Shown in pieces: positions 59,481-64,000 of a stretch of DNA of 64,000 bases. Made by a program: the position numbers and the translations under genes. The DNA is from Pedococcus sp031456495. GTDB taxonomy: Bacteria; Actinomycetota; Actinomycetes; Actinomycetales; Dermatophilaceae. The number at the start of each line of letters is the position of its first letter. Position 1 is the first letter of the stretch. Location of the stretch: contig NZ_JAVDUW010000001.1 in the NCBI RefSeq assembly GCF_031456495.1, positions 372,001 to 436,000 of the forward strand. Direction: 5' to 3'. Under the pieces are notes generated by a model. That model saw nothing but the letters and a program-made list of their open reading frames with translations, ran no database searches and was not told the origin of the DNA.

Positions 59481-61232
59481 CTAGCGGCGCCCGACCAGCC
59501 AGGCGCGGATCTTCTCGATGCGTGCCGCGACCTCGGACGACGTCGCCGCATCGAGGGACGGGCCGCCGCACGCGCGGCGCAGGTCGTTGTGCACCACGCC
59601 GTGGGGCGCGTTGGTCTTGCGGGCGTATGCCGCGACGAGCCCGTTGAGCTCCTTGCGCTGGGCGGCGAGCGCGCGGTGCGCCGACACGGGCTGCGGCGCG
59701 GCCTTGGTCCGCCGGCCGCTCTGGGCGGTCTGCCGCTCGTGCAGCAGCAGCGCCACCTGGTCCGGCTCGAGCAGCCCTGGCAGGCCGAGGTACTCCTGCT
59801 CGTCCTCGGAGCCGACGGCGGCACCGAGGCCGAACTGCTTGGCGTCGAAGAGCACGTGGTCGAACTCGGCGTCGGACTCCAGCGCCTCGAAGGTGCTCTC
59901 GTCGAGGCCCACCGTCTTCTCGGTGCGGTTGGCGGCGGCGACGAGCGCGTCCTCCTCGGCCCACATCGAGGCCTCGGAGTCGTCCTTGGTGACGCGGTCG
60001 AGGGCGTGGTCGCGCTCGTCCTCCAGGCGGGCCGCGTGCTCGAGGATCACCGGCACGGAGGGCAGGAACACCGAGGCGGTCTCACCGCGGCGCCGGGCCC
60101 GGACGAAGCGGCCGACCGCCTGGGCGAAGAAGAGCGGGGTCGAGGTCGACGTGGCATACACGCCGACGCACAGGCGGGGCACGTCGACGCCCTCGGAGAC
60201 CATCCGCACCGCGACCATCCACCGGGAGTCGCTGGAGGCGAACTCCTCGATGCGGGCCGAGGCGCCTGCGTCGTCGGACAGGACGACGGTCGGCTTCGTG
60301 CCGGTGATGGACTCCAGGATCCGGGCGTACGCGCGGGCGCTGGTCTGGTTCGAGGCGATCACGAGGGCGCCGGCGTCGGGCACGCCGCGACGCACCTCGG
60401 TCAGCCGCTTGTCGGCCGCGGCGAGCACGGCGGGGATCCACTCGCCCTTGGGGTCCAGGGCGGTGCGCCACGCGTGCGCCATCGCGTCCTTGGTCAGCGG
60501 TTCGCCGAGGCGCGCGGCGATCTCGTCGCCGGCCTTGGTGCGCCAGCGCATGGCACCGCCGTAGGCCATGAACAGCACGGGGCGCACGACGCCGTCGCGC
60601 AGCGCCTCGGCATACCCGTAGGTGTAGTCCGCCGCGGACCGGCGGATGCCGGCCTGGTCCATCTCGTAGCGGACGAACGGGATCGGCGAGGTGTCGGAGC
60701 GGAAGGGGGTACCGGTCAGGGCGAGCCGTCGGGTGGCGGGCTCGAACGCCTCGCGGATGGCGTCACCCCACGAGAGGTTGTCGCCGCCGTGGTGCACCTC
60801 GTCGAGGATCACCAGGGTCGGCGCGGTCTCGGTGCGGGTGCGGTGCAGCGACGGGCGGCTCGCGACCTGGGCGTAGGTGAGGGCGACGCCGTCGTACTCG
60901 CTGGAGTGCCGGGCCGAGGAGTTGGAGAACCGGGGGTCGATGTGGATGCCCACCCGGGCCGCCGCCTCCGCCCACTGCACCTTGAGGTGCTCGGTCGGGG
61001 CGACGATCGTCACCGCGGAGATCGTCCCGCGCCCGAGCAGCTCGGTGGCCAGGCGCAGGGCGTAGGTCGTCTTGCCGGCGCCGGGCGTCGCGACGGCGAG
61101 GAAGTCGCGAGGCGTGGACCGGAGGTAGGTCGTGAGCGCCTCCTGCTGCCAGGCGCGCAGCTTGGACGCCGTCCCCCAGGCCGCCCGCTCCGGGAACGCT
61201 GGTGACAGGTGGGAGGCGGCGGCAGTACTCAT
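59481..61232 (-). CDS. DEAD/DEAH-box superfamily II helicase
   Basis: A 583-residue SF2 helicase: motif I ATPGAGKTTYA, motif Ia IVAPTEHLKVQW, motif II LDEVHH, motif III LTGTPFR, and motif VI AQAVGRFVRARR. The C-terminal 200 residues are specific to an actinobacterial family, ending in a short helical region. It is regularly found near DUF3039 genes, as here. Role in DNA or RNA processing unknown. ATG at 61232 is used; ATG at 61268 would add 12 residues. Confidence 0.9.
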   Translation of the reverse strand: MSTAAASHLSPAFPERAAWGTASKLRAWQQEALTTYLRSTPRDFLAVATPGAGKTTYALRLATELLGRGTISAVTIVAPTEHLKVQWAEAAARVGIHIDPRFSNSSARHSSEYDGVALTYAQVASRPSLHRTRTETAPTLVILDEVHHGGDNLSWGDAIREAFEPATRRLALTGTPFRSDTSPIPFVRYEMDQAGIRRSAADYTYGYAEALRDGVVRPVLFMAYGGAMRWRTKAGDEIAARLGEPLTKDAMAHAWRTALDPKGEWIPAVLAAADKRLTEVRRGVPDAGALVIASNQTSARAYARILESITGTKPTVVLSDDAGASARIEEFASSDSRWMVAVRMVSEGVDVPRLCVGVYATSTSTPLFFAQAVGRFVRARRRGETASVFLPSVPVILEHAARLEDERDHALDRVTKDDSEASMWAEEDALVAAANRTEKTVGLDESTFEALESDAEFDHVLFDAKQFGLGAAVGSEDEQEYLGLPGLLEPDQVALLLHERQTAQSGRRTKAAPQPVSAHRALAAQRKELNGLVAAYARKTNAPHGVVHNDLRRACGGPSLDAATSSEVAARIEKIRAWLVGRR

Positions 61233-61270
61233 AGGCCCGCCACGATAACCGTTGCCCGACAACGACATGC

Positions 61271-61300
61271 CGAGGCCCCGGCATGTCTGCCGGGGCCTCG
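61271..61300 (-). terminator. 13-bp hairpin after the metalloprotease gene
   Basis: A perfect 13-bp stem (61271-61283 with 61288-61300) with TGTC loop lies downstream of the minus-strand metalloprotease gene and upstream of the helicase start. There is no U-tract. Confidence 0.65.
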
Positions 61301-61369
61301 GGGGTGTGCTAGGGCGTGTCGCCGGAGAGGTCCGCGTGGGTCCTCCACGGCCGTTGCCGGGTGTGCCGG

Positions 61370-62332
61370 CTACTTCCCCTGGCGGTAGGTCACCCAGGCG
61401 TTCTGCGCCCGCGTGGTCTGGCCCGGGGTGAAGGTGTCCATGCAGGCGTCGTCGGTGTAGTCCATGAAGTTCTTGATCGGGTCCTGGCCCGGCGAGCGCG
61501 TGCAGCTGTCCCGACCCGTGGGGCAGCCGAAGGCCGGGGAGGCCTCGGCGGGGGTGTCGTCGACGGAGTCGCCCTGGCCGGTGCAGCCGCCCTGGAACGT
61601 GTGGTAGAGCCCGAACCAGTGGCCCGCCTCGTGCGTGGCGGTGTCGCCGAGGTTGTACGGCGAGGCCGTGCCGCCGGGCAGGCTCTGGTCGAGGACGACC
61701 ACGCCGTCCATGACGTCGTAGCTGGACTTGGGGAACGTCGCCCAGCCGAGCAGGCCGCCCGACAGGTTGGCCGTGTAGATGTTGAGGTCGTCCATCGTGC
61801 CCTTGCGCAGGGCCGTCTTCATCGCGCGCTCGGCCGTGCTGCCCTGGGACAGGTTGTACCAGGAGGCGTTGTCGGTCTTGTCCACGCCGGCGTTGACGAA
61901 CGAGAAGCCCGTGCCGCTGTAGGCGCCGTTGAGCACCGACATCTGCTTGGAGACCAGCCCCGAGACGTCACCGGTCGTGCCGCTGGTGATGACGTGGAAG
62001 TAGACGTTGACCGTGGTCGGGGAGAACGCGCCTCCCCCGCCCGGCTTGCGCGCCGAGCCGTTGGGGCTCTTGGTGTACCCCTTGGCGGCCATGGCCTTGG
62101 CGAACGCGTCCTCGTACGAGCGGACCTGCGCGGCCGACAGCTCGTTGCCGTCCTTGCGGTTGCCGCCCTGGGCCGAGCGCGCCGCGTTGACCGGGTCCGA
62201 GTGCGTCGCGCACTCCGCGGCCACCGTGGACTCCCCCGCCATCGGCTGGGCCAGTGCGCTGCCCTGCCCGAGGGCGAGGGCTGCAGCCCCCAGCACCAAC
62301 GAGGAGAGCGCGAGTCGGGAACGAAGCAACAT
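61370..62332 (-). CDS. Secreted M43 (pappalysin-like) zinc metalloprotease
   Basis: A 320-residue exported protease. Signal peptide in residues 1-28 (LLRSRLALSSLVLGAAALAL, then ALA). The zinc site HEAGHWFGLYH lies near residue 230, with the Met-turn NFMDYTDDACMD about 55 residues later, a metzincin plan. Six cysteines in the C-terminal domain probably form disulfides. ATG at 62332 has AAAGGA upstream. It likely digests extracellular proteins. Confidence 0.93.
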   Translation of the reverse strand: MLLRSRLALSSLVLGAAALALGQGSALAQPMAGESTVAAECATHSDPVNAARSAQGGNRKDGNELSAAQVRSYEDAFAKAMAAKGYTKSPNGSARKPGGGGAFSPTTVNVYFHVITSGTTGDVSGLVSKQMSVLNGAYSGTGFSFVNAGVDKTDNASWYNLSQGSTAERAMKTALRKGTMDDLNIYTANLSGGLLGWATFPKSSYDVMDGVVVLDQSLPGGTASPYNLGDTATHEAGHWFGLYHTFQGGCTGQGDSVDDTPAEASPAFGCPTGRDSCTRSPGQDPIKNFMDYTDDACMDTFTPGQTTRAQNAWVTYRQGK

Positions 62333-62516
62333 GTGCGTCCTTTCGCAGGAGGACCACCAGCCCGGTGCGGCGGGCAGTTCTCCTGCGCACGCTAGGAGCG
62401 CGTTCGTCAGCGGCACTGCCGCGAAAGCACAGGCAGAGGTAAAGAGTCCACCATGCTTGGGGCAACAGCAGAGGCGTCCGCAGGCAAACGCGACCTGCGG
62501 GACCCAGTCCCCTGAC

Positions 62517-62825
62517 TCAGTCCTCGCCGTCCTGCGGTGCGCGCAGGCCCTCGTAGATCTCCTTGCACGTGGGGCACACCGGGAACCGGTCGGGGTTGCG
62601 GCCTGGCACCCAGACCTTGCCGCACAGGGCGGTCACCGGCTCCCCCGACAGCGCGCTCTCGAGGATCTTCTCCTTGCGCACGTAGTGGGAGAAGCGCTCG
62701 TGGTCGCCGGGCTCCTGCAGCTGCTCCTGCACCTCTTCGCGCTCGAGCACCGCCGTGCTCGTCTGCTGCTGCGGCTGCGCCTGCGGCGCGTGCGGGTCGT
62801 CCAGGGGGATCTGGGGCTCGCTCAT
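62517..62825 (-). CDS. DUF3039 family zinc-ribbon-like protein
   Basis: A 102-residue protein: acidic/Gln-rich N-terminus, then SHYVRKEKILESALSGEPV, TALCGKVWVPGRNPDRFPVCPTCKEIY. The C-x-C pairs (ALCGK and CPTC) look like a zinc-binding site. The family is restricted to actinobacteria, and its role is unknown. A TACACT hexamer lies 6 nt before ATG, suggesting a leaderless transcript. Confidence 0.9.
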   Translation of the reverse strand: MSEPQIPLDDPHAPQAQPQQQTSTAVLEREEVQEQLQEPGDHERFSHYVRKEKILESALSGEPVTALCGKVWVPGRNPDRFPVCPTCKEIYEGLRAPQDGED

Positions 62826-62848
62826 CCCCCGAGTGTATGCCGGGTGCC

Positions 62849-63406
62849 TCAGTTCATCTCCGGGTCCACCGGGAAGGTGGCCACGAAGGCGAGGTGGTCG
62901 CGCTGGCGGCGCAGCACGCGCACCCACAGGCTCTGCGGGTCGTCGTCGAACGCGTCACGACCCTCGGCCTCCACGACGTACCAGGACCCGCTGTCGACCT
63001 CCTCCTCGAGCTGCCCGGGCGACCACCCGGCATACCCGGCGAAGATCCGCATCCCCGCCACCTCGGGCATGACGAGCTCGGGCGGGGTGTCGAGGTCGAC
63101 GAGGCCGACCCCGCCGAAGAGCCGCTTGACCCCCATCGGCTCGACGTCACCCGGGACGGTGACCAGCCCGAGTGCGCTGTCCAGGCCCACCGGGCCGCCC
63201 TCGAAGAGGACCTGGGGCGCGGTCACGTGGTCCTGCCACTCCGGCAGGACCGCGTCGACGCGGGCGTCGAGCGGGCGGTTCAGCACCACGCCCTGCGCCC
63301 CCTCGGCGTCGTGGTGGAGCAGGAGCACGACGCTGCGGCGGAACACCCCCTCCTCGATCTGGGGTGTCGCGAGCAGCAGGCTGCCGGACAGGTCCTCGTT
63401 CTCCAC
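62849..63406 (-). CDS. YqgE/AlgH family protein (UPF0301)
   Basis: A 185-residue protein: LSGSLLLATPQIEEGVFRRSVVLLLHHD, GVVLNRPL, LFEGGPVG and RIFAGYAGWSPGQLEEE. This matches UPF0301, a family with a beta-barrel-like fold and no settled biochemical role. GTG start. It lies 24 nt upstream of the DUF3039 start. Confidence 0.92.
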   Translation of the reverse strand: MENEDLSGSLLLATPQIEEGVFRRSVVLLLHHDAEGAQGVVLNRPLDARVDAVLPEWQDHVTAPQVLFEGGPVGLDSALGLVTVPGDVEPMGVKRLFGGVGLVDLDTPPELVMPEVAGMRIFAGYAGWSPGQLEEEVDSGSWYVVEAEGRDAFDDDPQSLWVRVLRRQRDHLAFVATFPVDPEMN

Positions 63407-63426
63407 CCCTCCATTCTGCCCACAAA

Positions 63427-63461
63427 GCCACAGCCCCGGTCACGGGGACCGGGGCTGTGGC
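63427..63461 (-). terminator. 15-bp hairpin with T-tract after the RNA helicase gene
   Basis: A perfect 15-bp stem (63427-63441 with 63447-63461), 5-nt loop, followed on the minus strand by TTTGTG. It follows the RNA helicase stop and is a standard intrinsic terminator. Confidence 0.8.
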
Positions 63462-63480
63462 GGAACGGCTGACCTGCGGG

Positions 63481-64000
63481 TCAGTCGCGCGGGCTGCGAC
63501 GGGCGCCGCCGTAGGGGCGACCCCCCTGGCGGCCGCGGGGGCCACCGGAGCGCGGGCCGCGCGGACCGCCGCGGTGCTGGCGCTTCTCGCCCTCGAGGAG
63601 CCGCTTGAAGCGCTCCTCGGACACCGGGACACCGCTGGGGGCGCTGGCGCCGGTGGCCGCGAGGCGCTCGTCACCGGGGACGGCCTTGGTCGGGACGGCG
63701 TCGATGCCGGCCTCGCGCGCCATCCGCTCCATGGTGCGGCGCTGGTGCGGGAGGGCCAGGGTCACGACGGTGCCCTTGTCACCGGCGCGGGCGGTGCGGC
63801 CGGAGCGGTGCAGGTAGTCCTTGTGGTCGGCCGGCGGGTCGACCTGCAGGACCACCGAGACGTCGTCGACGTGGATGCCGCGGGCCGCCACGTCGGTGGC
63901 GACGAGCACCGGCAGGCTGCCGTCGCGGAAGGCGCCGAGCACGCGGTTGCGCGCGCCCTGGCCGAGACCGCCGTGCAGCGCCGCGGCGAAGACGCCCTGC
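63481..64000 (-). CDS. DEAD-box RNA helicase, C-terminal part (5' end outside window)
   Basis: About 173 residues of an SF2 helicase enter from the right edge. Visible are motif V VLVATDVAARGIHVDDV and motif VI HRSGRTARAGDKG, then a basic Arg/Gly-rich tail typical of RNA-binding DEAD-box proteins. The ATPase half lies beyond the window. Confidence 0.92.
   Translation of the reverse strand, partial: QGVFAAALHGGLGQGARNRVLGAFRDGSLPVLVATDVAARGIHVDDVSVVLQVDPPADHKDYLHRSGRTARAGDKGTVVTLALPHQRRTMERMAREAGIDAVPTKAVPGDERLAATGASAPSGVPVSEERFKRLLEGEKRQHRGGPRGPRSGGPRGRQGGRPYGGARRSPRD

Noticed and set aside
1..64000. CRISPR arrays, insertion sequences, integrases and rRNA genes
   Set aside because: Searched by eye for spaced repeats, transposase motifs and rRNA. 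None was found; the only tandem repeats are the short arrays listed.

Overview
The window is about 72% GC overall (my estimate) with dense, short-gapped genes, GTG starts and ATGA/GTGA stop-start overlaps. It comes from an actinomycete chromosome. The gene content (DUF3039, DUF2017-clpS, DUF3618, a WXG100-like secretion operon, F420-type oxidoreductases, a homogentisate pathway) and the order rdgB-rph / murI-DUF2017-clpS / pncB suggest Micrococcales, possibly Intrasporangiaceae. The family-level placement is inference.

Layout. 0-2.2 kb: two overlapping CARDB-like genes of unknown function, the first cut by the window edge. 2.4-6.7 kb: Nudix, DHFR-like, a membrane protein, CutC and an M81 peptidase. 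6.8-8.1 kb: a cysteine dioxygenase-rhodanese operon behind one or two cysteine-rich leader peptides. 8.2-12.1 kb: a GroES-like protein, DUF3618, Bcp, then a nickel ECF transporter with the M, N and Q parts fused in one protein and a match to the Nur operator. 12.1-21.3 kb: CoA-transferase, S53 peptidase, DUF1684, TMEM175-type channel, zinc alcohol dehydrogenase plus SDR, DUF6326 and a NarL-type two-component pair.

21.3-31 kb is different: lower GC, gene-sparse, small single genes (DUF2182-DUF1326, DeoC-like aldolase, two F420/PPOX-type proteins, two SRPBCC proteins, small membrane proteins) and almost no copies of an octamer (GTATGCCG/CGGCATAC) that is strongly over-represented elsewhere. It is probably acquired or poorly conserved DNA, but no integrase or att site is visible.

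31-43 kb is a conserved housekeeping block: tRNA-Leu(UAG), rdgB, rph, endonuclease IV, metallo-beta-lactamase-fold proteins, murI, DUF2017, clpS, then pncB, kynU and pncA (NAD salvage and tryptophan catabolism). 43-56 kb: a secreted 5'-nucleotidase and a dispersed tyrosine-degradation set (hmgA, an uncharacterised gene overlapping fahA, fahA, hpd and a divergent Lrp-type regulator), with a papain-like protease and an amino-acid permease interleaved. 57-59.3 kb: a four-gene WXG100/ESX-like operon with no secretion machinery in the window. 59.4-64 kb: a DEAD/DEAH helicase, secreted M43 metalloprotease, DUF3039, YqgE/AlgH and the C-terminal part of a DEAD-box RNA helicase.

Regulation. At least a dozen genes have a TANNNT hexamer ending 5-9 nt (usually 6) before the start codon and no Shine-Dalgarno sequence, the pattern of leaderless transcripts. 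Genes inside operons instead have GGAGG-like sites or 1-4 nt overlaps. Convergent gene pairs are separated by long GC-rich hairpins, one of them a perfect 46-bp palindrome.
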